From: WHSW01 sp035296705
GTDB taxonomy: Bacteria > Actinomycetota > Thermoleophilia > Solirubrobacterales > 70-9
Length of the DNA: 43,385 nt
Direction of reading: 5' to 3'
Assembly: GCA_035296705.1 (NCBI GenBank)
Contig: DATHAL010000020.1
Coordinates: forward strand, 1 to 43,385
A program made the position numbers and the translations under genes. Shown one piece after another: positions 1 to 8,769 of this stretch; the first letter of the stretch is position 1; each line of letters starts with the position of its first letter. The notes beneath the pieces were generated by a model. It ran no database searches, was not told the DNA's origin, and worked only from the letters and a program-made list of their open reading frames with translations.

Positions 1-954
1 GCGATCGCGTCGCAGCTTGCGCACCGCGATGTACTCGGTGATCCGGTCCTTGACGTCCTCGAGGCCCGCGTGGTCCGCGTCCAGCACCTCCCGCGCCGTC
101 ACCGGGTCGAGGCGTTCGTCGGAGCGCTCCCCCCACGGCACGGCGAGGAGCCAGTCGAGGTAGGTCCGGATCATCGACGCTTCGCCGCTCGCCTCTCCCA
201 TGCGCTCGAGCCTCGCGAGCTCGCGCTGCGCCTGCTCGCGCACGGCCTCGGGCATTGCCGAGTCGGCGATCTTCGTCTCGTACTCGTCGATCACCGAGGC
301 GTCGTCCTCGCCGAGCTCCTTGCGTATCGACTCCATCTGCTTGCGCAGGAAGTACTCGCGCTGCTGGGCCTGGGCGCCCTCCTCGACGTCGTCGCGAATG
401 CGCCGCCGGACCTGCAGTTCGGCGAGCCGCTCGCGCTGGAGCCCCACCGCGAGCTCGAGGCGCTGGCTCACGTCGACCGTCTCGAGCAGCCGCTGCTTGT
501 CGGCGAGCGAGACGTCCGGGCTGTAGCCGGTGGTGTCGGCGAGCGCGCCCGGCTCGGAGATCGAGCGCATGAACGCGGCGATCCGCCCGTCATCGCCGCG
601 CAGGTCCAGGATCTCCTCGACGACCGCGCGATACTCGCGCTCGAGCTCGCGGACCCGCTCTGAGTCCGGGTTGCCGTCGTGAAGCTCCTCGACGTCGATC
701 ACGAGCTCGCCGCCGGGGCCCGGGGAGGCGGCTCCGGCGAGCCCGCGGTGCAGGCCGGTGAGCGTCGCGGCGCTGAGCCCGCCCGGCAGCCGGCCGGTCT
801 CGACCACCTCGGCGACGGTGCCGATCCGCCCATACTCGCCGTCGGGACGCGGGAGGACCAGCACGCGCTTCGCGTCGCCCACGTCCGCCGCGACCGTTGC
901 GGTCATGCCGGGAAAGAGGATGCTGTCGTCGAGGGGTATGAGGAGGAGCTGCAT
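1..954 (-). CDS. lon: ATP-dependent protease Lon, N-terminal part (cut by window edge)
   Basis: Reading the minus strand from the ATG at 954 gives 318 residues with no stop up to the window edge. They begin MQLLLIPLDDSILFPGM, the typical start of the Lon substrate-binding domain (PUA-like LON domain). Further in is the helical region with the Lon hallmarks REYFLRKQM and, near the edge, YLDWLLAVPWGERS and EVLDADHAGLEDVKDRI. The AAA+ Walker motifs and the Ser-Lys protease domain lie outside the window. Lon degrades misfolded and short-lived regulatory proteins in the cytoplasm using ATP. An inverted repeat 31 bp upstream may be an operator. The family assignment is firm; the start is well supported by homology to the usual N-terminus. 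Confidence 0.95.
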   Translation of the reverse strand, partial: MQLLLIPLDDSILFPGMTATVAADVGDAKRVLVLPRPDGEYGRIGTVAEVVETGRLPGGLSAATLTGLHRGLAGAASPGPGGELVIDVEELHDGNPDSERVRELEREYRAVVEEILDLRGDDGRIAAFMRSISEPGALADTTGYSPDVSLADKQRLLETVDVSQRLELAVGLQRERLAELQVRRRIRDDVEEGAQAQQREYFLRKQMESIRKELGEDDASVIDEYETKIADSAMPEAVREQAQRELARLERMGEASGEASMIRTYLDWLLAVPWGERSDERLDPVTAREVLDADHAGLEDVKDRITEYIAVRKLRRDR

Positions 955-984
955 TCGGGCCTCGCTTCGCGATGTGAAGTTCCT

Positions 985-1000
985 TTACTTTGTGAAGTAA
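985..1000 (-). promoter_or_regulatory. Inverted repeat upstream of lon, putative operator
   Basis: TTACTT-TGTG-AAGTAA is a perfect 6-bp inverted repeat in an otherwise GC-rich region, 31 bp upstream of the lon start codon. An extra TGTGAAGT copy lies just to its left at 973-980. The position fits a repressor or activator site controlling lon. It does not match the HspR HAIR consensus (CTTGAGT-N7-ACTCAAG), so the regulator is unknown. Confidence 0.4.
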
Positions 1001-1041
1001 GGATACCGCGTGGAGGTTCGCTCCCCATCCGGCGGGCTAGC

Positions 1042-1869
1042 TCAGCGCCCGGCGAGCTCCTCGCTCAGGTTCCGAAGCCGCCCGCGGGCGTCGGCGTCAT
1101 AGGCCTGCGGGTCGGCCGCGCCCTCCTCCAGGCGATCGAAGAACCGGCCGCTTACGCCCTCGAGCTCCGGGTCGATCGCGAGTCGGAGGACGGCGCTCGT
1201 GCCGAGCTCGAGGCTCTCGAGCGCCTGACCACGCTCGGAGAGCACGATCTTTGTAGGCATGTAGGTCGCCGGATGAAGGCTGTTAGCGGTCAGCTCGGCG
1301 GGATCGACACGCTCCGAGAGGTCGATCGCGTGCATCACCTGGGCGAGCTTCGACTGGCAGTACGCCTGGACGCCGTCGTAGGAGTGCTCGAGCATCGGAT
1401 CGTCGAAGTCGATGGGCGCCTGGCCCAGCGAGGAGACGTTGACCACACGCGCGGGCGCGCTCGCGCGAAGCACCTCGAGCAGCCGCTCGGTGAGCAGGAA
1501 CCCGGCCAGGTAGTTGACAGCGAACCGCAGCTCGATCCCGTCGAGGCTCTCCTGGCGCTCGCGGCCCTCCGGCAGCCCCGTGCCGATGCCGGCGTTGTTG
1601 ACGAGCACGTCCAGGCGCGGCGCCGACTCCGCGACCGCATCGGCGAGGTCTCGGACCTCGGCAAGCGAGGCGAGGTTCGCGAGGTGGAGGCGAACCCGGT
1701 CGTTTCCCGTCTGCTTTCGGATCTCCTCGATGGTGCGCGCGCCGCGCTCCGGATCCCGCCCGTGGACGAGCACCGTGAGCCCCCGGCCGGCGAGCTCGGT
1801 GGCGACCGAGCGCCCGAGCCCGTCGGTGGAGCCGGTGACGAGCGCGGTCAGGCCTTCAGGCGAGTTCAT
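1042..1869 (-). CDS. Short-chain dehydrogenase/reductase (SDR)
   Basis: A 275-residue classical SDR, probably an NAD(P)-dependent oxidoreductase of the retinol-dehydrogenase/WWOX-like type. Visible motifs are the Rossmann TGSTDGLG at residues 12-19, NNAG at 91-94, the catalytic Ser in VSS at 146-147 and YCQSK at 170-174 (Tyr170/Lys174). The substrate cannot be read from the sequence. Its start overlaps the end of the upstream YcaQ-like gene by 14 bases, so the two are probably co-transcribed and translationally coupled. The stop lies 87 bases before the lon start on the same strand. Confidence 0.9.
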   Translation of the reverse strand: MNSPEGLTALVTGSTDGLGRSVATELAGRGLTVLVHGRDPERGARTIEEIRKQTGNDRVRLHLANLASLAEVRDLADAVAESAPRLDVLVNNAGIGTGLPEGRERQESLDGIELRFAVNYLAGFLLTERLLEVLRASAPARVVNVSSLGQAPIDFDDPMLEHSYDGVQAYCQSKLAQVMHAIDLSERVDPAELTANSLHPATYMPTKIVLSERGQALESLELGTSAVLRLAIDPELEGVSGRFFDRLEEGAADPQAYDADARGRLRNLSEELAGR

Positions 1870-3013
1870 GGCGATCCAGCTCCAGCCATCTCGCCATCGA
1901 GGCTAGCTCCACCGCGAGCGCGTCCGGGGTATCCGCTGGCGCACCCGGCTCGAGGTGAACGGCGATCGCCCGCAGGACGCCGGCCGCGCGGTCGCTCTTC
2001 AGGTCGACGCGGCCGACGAGCCGGTCGCCGAGCAGGAACGGGAGCACGTAGTAGCCGTGGCGGCGCTTCGGGGCCGGGACGTAGATCTCGAGCCTGAACT
2101 CGAACACGAACAGGCGCGCGATCCGGCTTCGCTCCCAGATCAGCGGGTCGAACGGGCCGATCAGCGCTCGCGCCTCGACCCGGCGTGGGATCCGGGCGCC
2201 GGCGGCGAGGTAGCCGGGGGTGCGGCCCCAGCCCTCGACCTCGACCGGAAGGAGCTCTCCGGCCTCCACGAGCTCCGCGACCCGGGCCTTCGCCTCGGGC
2301 GTCGGCAGGCGGAAGTAGTCGCGCAGGTCCCGCTCACCCGCGACGCCGAGGGAGCGGGCGGCGATGCGCACCAGATCGCGCTGGGCGTCGGCCGGTTCCG
2401 GCGCCGGCGCCTCCAGCACAGCCCGCGGGAGGACGCGCTCCGGCAGGTCATAGAGGCGCTCGAAGCGCCGGCGGCGCGCGCAGGTGACCTGGCCGCTCCA
2501 GAACAGGAACTCGAGCGCCCGCTTCGTGTCGGACCAGTCCCACCACGGGCCGCTTCGTCGCGGCCGCTCCTCCGCGAGCTCGGAGGCGGCGATCGGGCCG
2601 CGCTCCGCGACCTGCTCGAGGACGGCGGTGACGAGCTCCGGCCGGTCGCGCTGGACGCGCTGCATGCCGCCCCACGCGTCGCGGTGAGCACGCTCCATGC
2701 GCCAGCGCAGCAGTGGATATAGCTCGACGGGCAGCAGCGACGCCTCGTGGCCCCAGTACTCGAACAGACGCCGCGGCGCGCGCTGGGAGAGGCGGTCGAG
2801 GAGGTCGGTGTCGTAGGGGCCGAGCCGGCTGAAGGCCGGCAGGTAGTGGGCGCGGGCAAGCACGTTCACGGAGTCGATCTGGATCAGCGCCACCCGCTTC
2901 AGCACCCGCCGGAGATCCCAGCCGTTCGGCGGTCGCGTGGGATGCGGGTCCGCGAATCCCTGGGACCCGAGCGCCAGTCGCCGGGCCTCGGCGGCGGAGA
3001 GCGACTCTCGCAC
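1856..3013 (-). CDS. YcaQ/AlkX-family DNA glycosylase (HTH_42 winged-helix protein)
   Basis: A 385-residue protein of the HTH_42 (DUF1006) family, whose studied members (E. coli YcaQ/AlkX, Streptomyces AlkZ) are DNA glycosylases that unhook interstrand crosslinks and excise bulky alkylated bases. The near N-terminal QIDS motif (Gln45-Ile-Asp47) matches the catalytic QxD of the YcaQ branch rather than the QxQ of AlkZ. EYWGHEASLLP, a family hallmark, follows. Length is close to YcaQ (about 400). The start is the codon at 3013, giving MRESLSAAEARRLAL, the usual first helix. The gene overlaps the downstream SDR by 14 bases. The role is inferred from family membership; the QxD motif is seen directly. 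Confidence 0.88.
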   Translation of the reverse strand: MRESLSAAEARRLALGSQGFADPHPTRPPNGWDLRRVLKRVALIQIDSVNVLARAHYLPAFSRLGPYDTDLLDRLSQRAPRRLFEYWGHEASLLPVELYPLLRWRMERAHRDAWGGMQRVQRDRPELVTAVLEQVAERGPIAASELAEERPRRSGPWWDWSDTKRALEFLFWSGQVTCARRRRFERLYDLPERVLPRAVLEAPAPEPADAQRDLVRIAARSLGVAGERDLRDYFRLPTPEAKARVAELVEAGELLPVEVEGWGRTPGYLAAGARIPRRVEARALIGPFDPLIWERSRIARLFVFEFRLEIYVPAPKRRHGYYVLPFLLGDRLVGRVDLKSDRAAGVLRAIAVHLEPGAPADTPDALAVELASMARWLELDRHELA

Positions 3014-3056
3014 CTACGCTCCCGGCTCCACGCGCGGATTTCTGTCCGGGGCCGCT

Positions 3057-3425
3057 CTAACCCCCCGGCGGCGTCTCGACCGTCGACGTCTCGGTGACGG
3101 TCGAGGTCTCGACCTGGGTGGTCGTCTCGGTGACGGTCTCGGTCGTCTCGGTCGAGGTGGTCGTGGTCGGGCGGGTGATCGTCGTCACCGTCGTGGTCGG
3201 GACCGCGGTGGAGGTCGTGGTCGTGGTCGAGTTGCGGGTGACGAACACCTTCTCGGTCGGCGGTTCGGCGACGATCACTGCGAGGGCGATTCCGAGCCCC
3301 GCAGCGAGCGCCGCGAGGCCGATCAGCGCCAGCTTCACTCGGCGGTCGAGCTCCGACCAGGGCGTTGGCTCGTCGGGCTCGGGCTCGACGGGAGCTCCGG
3401 CCACGTTCTCGTCGTCGGGTTTCAC
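3057..3425 (-). CDS. Small membrane protein with Thr-rich tail
   Basis: A 122-residue protein that I do not recognise. An acidic, proline-rich N-terminus (about 30 residues) is followed by one hydrophobic segment at about residues 31-51 (LALIGLAALAAGLGIALAVI), then a low-complexity tail made almost entirely of Thr, Val and Glu with TTTTTSTAV- and TETTE-type runs, ending PPGG. The layout suggests a single-pass membrane protein with an extracellular, possibly O-glycosylated stalk. It ends 43 bases upstream of the YcaQ-like gene on the same strand and is divergent from the ArsC-like gene. The tail codon pattern is repetitive, so slippage variation is possible. Confidence 0.7.
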   Translation of the reverse strand: MKPDDENVAGAPVEPEPDEPTPWSELDRRVKLALIGLAALAAGLGIALAVIVAEPPTEKVFVTRNSTTTTTSTAVPTTTVTTITRPTTTTSTETTETVTETTTQVETSTVTETSTVETPPGG

Positions 3426-3506
3426 CGGAGCCGGATCCTACGAATCCCGCCGGCGCTCAGCGACTGCGTACCAGAGCCGCGAACCTCGCCCGTAGCCTTC
3501 GAGGAG

Positions 3507-3917
3507 ATGGAACAGCCCGAGGTCCTCTTCGTCTGCGTCCACAACGCCGGGCGCAGCCAGATGGCGGCCGGCTTCCTCGATGCTCTCGCCGGCGGCCGCG
3601 TGCGCGTCCTGAGCGCCGGCTCCGAGCCGGCCACCGCCCTGAACCCCGCCGTGATCGAGGCGATGGCGGAGGTCGGGATCGACCTCTCGCGTGAGCGGCC
3701 GAAGCCACTCACCGACGATTCCGTGCGCGCGGCCGACGTCGTCATCACGATGGGTTGCGGCGACGCCTGCCCGCTTTACCCGGGCAAGCGCTATGAGGAC
3801 TGGGAGCTCGAAGACCCGGATGGCAAGGACCTGGACACGGTCCGCCGGATCCGCGACGACATCGAGGGTCGCGTGCGGTCGCTCGTCGAGGAGATCGCGC
3901 CCGGGCCGCGTCGATAG
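3507..3917 (+). CDS. arsC: Arsenate reductase / low-molecular-weight phosphatase family (ArsC, thioredoxin-type)
   Basis: The start is ATG 3507, giving 136 residues; the reading frame is open further upstream but lacks homology there. The N-terminus has the LMW-PTP signature CVHNAGRS (Cys10-x5-Arg16), binding the oxyanion. Two further cysteines sit at 84 and 88 in TMGCGDACP, and the DWELEDPDGKD segment at 98-108 is characteristic of thioredoxin-coupled arsenate reductases rather than tyrosine phosphatases. The expected reaction is arsenate to arsenite through Cys10 and the two resolving cysteines. A GAGGAG run abuts the ATG without normal spacing, so initiation may be leaderless or from a weak site. 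The next gene follows after 16 bases. No ars efflux gene is adjacent, although an ArsP-like permease lies 23 kb away. Confidence 0.9.
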   Translation: MEQPEVLFVCVHNAGRSQMAAGFLDALAGGRVRVLSAGSEPATALNPAVIEAMAEVGIDLSRERPKPLTDDSVRAADVVITMGCGDACPLYPGKRYEDWELEDPDGKDLDTVRRIRDDIEGRVRSLVEEIAPGPRR

Positions 3918-3933
3918 GTCCTAGGATCGGGCG

Positions 3934-5007
3934 ATGCCGGCGATCAGGAAGGTTCGGGTCGGCTCGACCGGAAACGACGCCGAGCTGTGCGAGACGATCC
4001 CGATCACGAAGCAGCGCGGGCGCCAGCGGCGCGTGGCGATGTCGTTCGGGTCCGCGACGCGGACCGACTCCCCGCTCCCCGACCTCGCCCCTGGCGACCG
4101 GCTCCTGGTGTTCGCGGAGCTGGAGGTGACCACCGACGCCGAGGACGCTCACCATCCCGGACTGATCGGCAAGCCGTACTCGTATGCCCCGAAGGTTGAG
4201 GCGCGCCTGCTCCTTGCGGCGGATGATCGCCAAACCGAGCAGCGCGCGGGCAAGGCGATCGCGCTCGCGCCGCCGTGGCGCGAGGCGGTCAGCCATCTGC
4301 GCCACCACGGAGTGGTCGTCTTCCCGAAGGGCACGTTCACGGTTCCGGCGGCGGGCCTGCCCTGGGGTGGAGACCATCACGTCAACCTCGTCCTCGGTGC
4401 TGATCATCCCCGCGCGAAGCAGGGCGACCTGCTGCTCGTCGGCCAGAACGAGCAGACGCCGGTCGTCGGGCAGGACATGGCCGGGATCAGGGTCGTCCGC
4501 CTGCGTCCCGGCACGCAGCGCTTACAGAAGCCGGCCCGCGATTCCACCTGCCGCGTGAACGGCATCCCGGTTGCCAAGCGGGACACGGTCGTGTTCTCTC
4601 ATCGGCTCGCGGGCCTGCGGCAGGGTGAGCAGCTGTTCGTCACGGCGCAGCTGACCACCGACGCTTCCACGCTCGGCTACGCCGCTCGGATCTCGAGCAG
4701 GCTGTTCCTTGCCGACGCCGACGACCAGCCCGAACCCGGCGGAGGAGTCGCGGGCGCCGTCTCGTCCTGGAAGGGCAACCTCTCGAAGACCACGGGCTTC
4801 AACTGCCTGCCGGCCGAGGGGCCGCAGACGACCCGGAAGTTCGGGGTCCTGCGGCTGACCGCGGATCCCGGTCAACCGCTCTACCTCAACCTGGTCGCCG
4901 TCAGTGCCGACCCGTTCGGCGGCGCGAGCGCCAACGACAAGCTGCCGATCGTCCGGTCGCGGAGCTTCCTCGACGTGACCCGCTTCCCGCCGGAGCTCGA
5001 GGGCTGA
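3934..5007 (+). CDS. Unrecognised protein with an internal duplication
   Basis: A 357-residue soluble protein with no signal peptide or membrane segment; I do not recognise the family. Two halves resemble each other. LAPGDRLLVFAELEVTTDA followed by APKVEARLLLAADD in the first half matches LRQGEQLFVTAQLTTDAS followed by AARISSRLFLADADD in the second. HVNLVLGADHPRA matches LYLNLVAVSADPF. The repeats alternate short hydrophobic strands and polar turns, suggesting two beta-sandwich-like modules. It starts 16 bases after arsC and is probably in the same transcript. No catalytic motif is evident. Confidence 0.75.
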   Translation: MPAIRKVRVGSTGNDAELCETIPITKQRGRQRRVAMSFGSATRTDSPLPDLAPGDRLLVFAELEVTTDAEDAHHPGLIGKPYSYAPKVEARLLLAADDRQTEQRAGKAIALAPPWREAVSHLRHHGVVVFPKGTFTVPAAGLPWGGDHHVNLVLGADHPRAKQGDLLLVGQNEQTPVVGQDMAGIRVVRLRPGTQRLQKPARDSTCRVNGIPVAKRDTVVFSHRLAGLRQGEQLFVTAQLTTDASTLGYAARISSRLFLADADDQPEPGGGVAGAVSSWKGNLSKTTGFNCLPAEGPQTTRKFGVLRLTADPGQPLYLNLVAVSADPFGGASANDKLPIVRSRSFLDVTRFPPELEG

Positions 5008-5067
5008 TCTCCGCTGGACGCCGGGCTTGGAACGACGGCTCCGGGCCACTGAACTTCCCCCTGATCG

Positions 5068-5097
5068 GGCTCGTCAAGCAACGGGGTTGCGCGAGCC
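5068..5097. terminator. Stem-loop between convergent genes
   Basis: GGCTCG pairs with CGAGCC, and an inner GCAAC-GGG-GTTGC stem stacks inside it. It sits between the convergent 3934-5007 gene and the reductase gene ending at 5126. There is no T-tract on either strand, so it is a plausible bidirectional structure-only terminator. Confidence 0.5.
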
Positions 5098-5125
5098 AAG
5101 CGGCCTGACGCCCGGACGACGGGAA

Positions 5126-5768
5126 CTAGTTGACGATCTTGACGGCGCTCGCGAAGTTCGTCCCGAGCGTTTCCTGGACTGCCATGTGGAGGAACCCGAG
5201 CCGCTCGAGCTCGCGGGCACGTCGCAGCGAGCCGGCGTCGATCGGGTTCAGGCCGCCGGAGCTGACCAGCTCCGCGACTGCCTGCTTCGCCTCGGAGTCG
5301 TCGCCGGCGATGAAGACGTCGAGCTGCTGGCCGGCGACCTCGCCTTTCGCGAGCGTCGCGGCGAACGTGGTGTTGAACGCCTTCACCACCCGCGCGCCGT
5401 CCGGCGCGAGCTTCGCCAGCTCCTCCGCCGCGGAGCTGTCCGCCGGGGTCACCAGCCCGTCGAACGTCTCTGCGTCGACCGGGTTGGTGATGTCGACAAC
5501 CACCTTGCCCTCGAGCTGCTCACCGCGCTCCTCGACGGCCTGCCTCGCCGCGTCGTAGTAGACGGCGAGTACGACGACGTCGCCGCGCACGGCCTCGTCG
5601 GCGCCGCCGCCCCGCGCGCTCCCGTCGCCCGCCCCGTCGAGCTCCTCGGCGAGCCGCCGCGCGTCGTCGGGGTCATGGTCGATCACCACCAGGTCGTGTC
5701 CACCGGCGACGACACGGCCCCCGATCCCGCGCGCCCATGTTGCCCGCGCCAATGATCGTCACTTCCAC
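5126..5768 (-). CDS. NADPH-dependent F420-reductase-like protein, frameshifted near the N-terminus
   Basis: The main frame (from TTG 5752) encodes GIGGRVVAGGHDLVVIDHD and continues to a normal end. It resembles the NADP-binding coenzyme-F420 oxidoreductase family, with VVVLAVYYD, KVVVDITNPVD and VKAFNTTFA. The first Rossmann strand is missing from that frame. Starting at GTG 5768 the adjacent frame reads VEVTIIGAGNMG, exactly the missing beta-strand and GxGxxG loop, and it joins the main frame if one extra G in the GCGCGC run at about 5729-5735 is removed. The gene is therefore either recently inactivated or carries a sequencing error; repaired it would be about 213 residues. Family reaction: hydride transfer between NADP and F420, or a related flavin or imine substrate. 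Confidence 0.75.
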
Positions 5769-5914
5769 GTCGCACCATGCGTACCCGACGGCGCGGCGAC
5801 GAATCGATTGTCTCGCACTGACGAGGCTGAGCGTCCGCGAGGCAAGGACGCAGCCGGCGCGGCGTGCTGCGCACGCGAGCCGGCGAGGACACAGCCTCGC
5901 CCAGGCTCAGCCCG

Positions 5915-8734
5915 TCAGCCGCAGCCGGTGTTGTTGCCGCAGCTGGAGCACGTGTAGCACGAGCCGGTGCGCTGCATCATCCCGCCGCACTGCTCGCAGG
6001 CGGGGCCGAGGTCGGCGCCGGCGAGACGGGCCGGGACGACCGGCGGCGTGTCGGTGAGCGCAGCGGCCGCGGGCTGCGCCGGCGTCGGTCCGGCAGCTTC
6101 AGGCTCCGCGGAACCGCCGTTGCCGTGTCCGTTGCCGCCGTTGGTCGACGCCGCCGTATCGGCGTTGAAGAGCGCCTGCTGGGCCTCCTTGCGCGCCCTC
6201 ACCTCCGGCGTGAGGATGCCGAGGTCCTCGAGCTCGTCGACGTCCTCGATGAACCGGCTCGCAAGCCAGCGCATGATGTAGTCGGGCATCGACTTCGCGA
6301 ACGGGATCTCGGGGTTCGTGGTGATCCCCTCCGGGTCGAAGCGCATGTAGCTGAACTTCTTCACGAAGACCTCGAGCGGCACGCCGTACTGGAGGCCGAG
6401 CGAGATCGCCGTCGCGAATGCGTTCATCATCCCGCGGAGGGTCGAGCCCTCCTTGCCGATGTCGGTGAGGAAGATCTCGCCGACCGTGCCGTCCTCGTAC
6501 TTGCCGGCCGTGATGTAGCCCTCGTGGCCGGCGATCGAGAACTTGTGGGTGATCGATTGGCGCTCGCGCGGCATCCGCCGCCGCTCGGGCTTCGCCGCGA
6601 CCGGGGCGGTCTCGGCCTCCGTGGAGGAGTCGGCCTTGTCGGCGGCGTCCGTACGGAGCGCCTGCGCCGTCTTCGAGCCGTCGCGGTAGATCGCGAGCGC
6701 CTTGAGGCCGAGCTCCCAGCCCATCGTGTAGGCGTCGGCGATGTCGTCGACCGTCGCCGTCTCCGGCAGGTTGACGGTCTTCGAGATCGCGCCGGAGAGG
6801 AACGGCTGGACCGCGGCCATCATCTTGATGTGGCCGGCGTGCGAGATCGCCCGCTCGCCGACGGCGACGTCGAACACGGGCAGGTGCTCCTCCTTCAGGG
6901 CCGGGGCGCCGATGATCGTGCCCTTGTCGTTGATGTGGGCCTCGATCTGCTCGATCTCGGAGTCGGAGTAGCCGAGCGTGGTGAGCGCCATCGGGACGGT
7001 CCGGTTGACGATCGTCATCTGGCCGCCGCCGACCAGCTCCTTGAACTTGACGAGCGAGAAGTCCGGCTCGATGCCGGTCGTGTCGCAGTCCATGAGGAAG
7101 GAGATCGTGCCGGTGGGCGCGAGCACAGTCGCCTGCGCGTTGCGGTAGCCGTGCTCCTCGCCGAGTCCGACCGCCTCGTCCCAGGAGCGCCGTGAGGCCT
7201 CGAGCAGCTCGCCCTTGATCCCCTCGGGGGCGATCGCATAAGCGGCCTCGCGGTGCATCCGCATGACTTCGTTGTGCGGCTCGCGGTTCTTCGAATACTC
7301 GTCGTACGGGCCGACCGCAGCGGCGATCTCGGCCGACTTGCGATAGCCGCGGCCGGTCATCAGCGCGGTGATCGCGGCGGCGACATTGCGACCCTCGTCG
7401 GAGTCGTAGGGCATGCCGTCGGACATCAGCAGCGCGCCGAGGTTCGCGTAGCCGAGGCCGAGCTGGCGGAAGGCGCGGGCGTTGCGGCCGATCCCCTCGG
7501 TCGGGTAGCTCGACGGCCCGACGATGATCTCCTGCGCGAGGAAGACGATGTCGACCGCATGCTCGAACTCCTCGGTGTCGAAGCTGCCGTCGGCGCGGCG
7601 GAACTTCATCAGGTTGAGCGAGGCGAGGTTGCATGCCGAGTCGTCGACGTGCATGTACTCCGAGCAGGGGTTGGAGGCGTTGATGCGCCCCGAGTTCGGG
7701 GACGTGTGCCAGCGGTTGATGATCGTGTCGTACTGAACGCCCGGGTCGGCGCAGCGCCAGGCGGCGTCGGCGATCTGGTGCAGGAGCTCGCGCGCCGGCA
7801 GCGTCTTGGTCGGTTCTCCGCTCGTGCGCGCAACGAGATCCCAGTCGGCGTCGTCGGCAACGGCCTGCATGAACTCGTCGCTCACCCGGACGGAGTTGTT
7901 GGCGTTCTGATACTGGATCGAGTGGAAGGAGTCGGAGTCGAGCCGCATGTCGAAGCCTGCGTCGCGAAGCGCCGCGGCCTTCTCCTCCTCGCGCGCCTTG
8001 CACCAGATGAAGTCCTCGATGTCGGGGTGGTCGACGTCGAGGACGACCATCTTGGCGGCGCGGCGAGTCTTGCCGCCCGACTTGATCGTGCCCGCCCAGG
8101 CGTCGGCCCCGCGCATGAAGCTCACCGGGCCGGAGGCGAGCCCACCCTTCGAGAGGTGCTCGACGGAACCGCGGATGTTCGAGAGGTTGATCCCGGAGCC
8201 GGAGCCGCCGCGGAAGATCATCCCCTCCTTGGTGTTCCAGTCGAGGATCGACTCGATCGTGTCCTCGACGCTCAGGATGAAGCAGGCGGAGCACTGCGGG
8301 TGCTCCTCGAAGCCGACGTTGAACCAGACCGGGCTGTTGAAGGCGGCCTTCTGGTGAAGGAGGATGTGAGCGAGCTCAGCCTCGAAGGCGTCGGCGTCGT
8401 CCTCGGAGGCGAAGTAGCCGCCATCGCGGCCCCAGCCGGCGATCGTCCCCGCGACCCGCGAGATCATCTGCTTCACGGAGTGCTCCCGCTCGGGCGAGCC
8501 GATGCGGCCGCGGAAGTACTTCTGGGCGACGATGTTGGTCGAGTTCTGCGACCAGGACTTTGGGAACTCGACCCCGCGCTGCTCGAAGGCCGGGCTCTCC
8601 GGATCGCCGATCACCGCATCGCGAAGCTCCCACTCGACCTCGTCGAACGGATGCACTCCGGGGGTCGTGTGCCGCCGCGTGACGACCAGGCCGCCCTGCT
8701 TCACATTTGCAGAATTTGCAGCGATTTCCGGCAT
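5915..8734 (-). CDS. nrdJ: Vitamin B12-dependent (class II) ribonucleoside-diphosphate reductase
   Basis: A 939-residue NrdJ that makes deoxyribonucleotides using adenosylcobalamin instead of a tyrosyl radical. Visible features are SACF (Cys151) and SACNLASLNL (Cys368), the redox pair. NASNPCSEYM holds the radical Cys357 with Asn355 and Glu359, and PTGTISFLMDCDTTG follows. A C-terminal Cys-rich tail (CEQCGGMM...CYTCSSCGNNTGCG) would recharge the active-site disulfide and may bind zinc. The ATG at 8734 has a good ribosome site (AAAGGGAG, 8 bases upstream). nrdR lies 35 bases upstream on the same strand, so the pair is a transcriptional unit as in Streptomyces nrdRJ. The protein is full length for the family. 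Confidence 0.97.
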   Translation of the reverse strand: MPEIAANSANVKQGGLVVTRRHTTPGVHPFDEVEWELRDAVIGDPESPAFEQRGVEFPKSWSQNSTNIVAQKYFRGRIGSPEREHSVKQMISRVAGTIAGWGRDGGYFASEDDADAFEAELAHILLHQKAAFNSPVWFNVGFEEHPQCSACFILSVEDTIESILDWNTKEGMIFRGGSGSGINLSNIRGSVEHLSKGGLASGPVSFMRGADAWAGTIKSGGKTRRAAKMVVLDVDHPDIEDFIWCKAREEEKAAALRDAGFDMRLDSDSFHSIQYQNANNSVRVSDEFMQAVADDADWDLVARTSGEPTKTLPARELLHQIADAAWRCADPGVQYDTIINRWHTSPNSGRINASNPCSEYMHVDDSACNLASLNLMKFRRADGSFDTEEFEHAVDIVFLAQEIIVGPSSYPTEGIGRNARAFRQLGLGYANLGALLMSDGMPYDSDEGRNVAAAITALMTGRGYRKSAEIAAAVGPYDEYSKNREPHNEVMRMHREAAYAIAPEGIKGELLEASRRSWDEAVGLGEEHGYRNAQATVLAPTGTISFLMDCDTTGIEPDFSLVKFKELVGGGQMTIVNRTVPMALTTLGYSDSEIEQIEAHINDKGTIIGAPALKEEHLPVFDVAVGERAISHAGHIKMMAAVQPFLSGAISKTVNLPETATVDDIADAYTMGWELGLKALAIYRDGSKTAQALRTDAADKADSSTEAETAPVAAKPERRRMPRERQSITHKFSIAGHEGYITAGKYEDGTVGEIFLTDIGKEGSTLRGMMNAFATAISLGLQYGVPLEVFVKKFSYMRFDPEGITTNPEIPFAKSMPDYIMRWLASRFIEDVDELEDLGILTPEVRARKEAQQALFNADTAASTNGGNGHGNGGSAEPEAAGPTPAQPAAAALTDTPPVVPARLAGADLGPACEQCGGMMQRTGSCYTCSSCGNNTGCG

Positions 8735-8769
8735 CCTCTAGCTCCCTTTCTTCAAGACTTTCGTTGCCC

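Noticed and set aside
3094..3495. A plus-strand frame rich in Val (VVVSVTVSVVSVEVVVVG)
   Set aside because: It is the antisense reading of the Thr-rich tail of the 3057-3425 gene.
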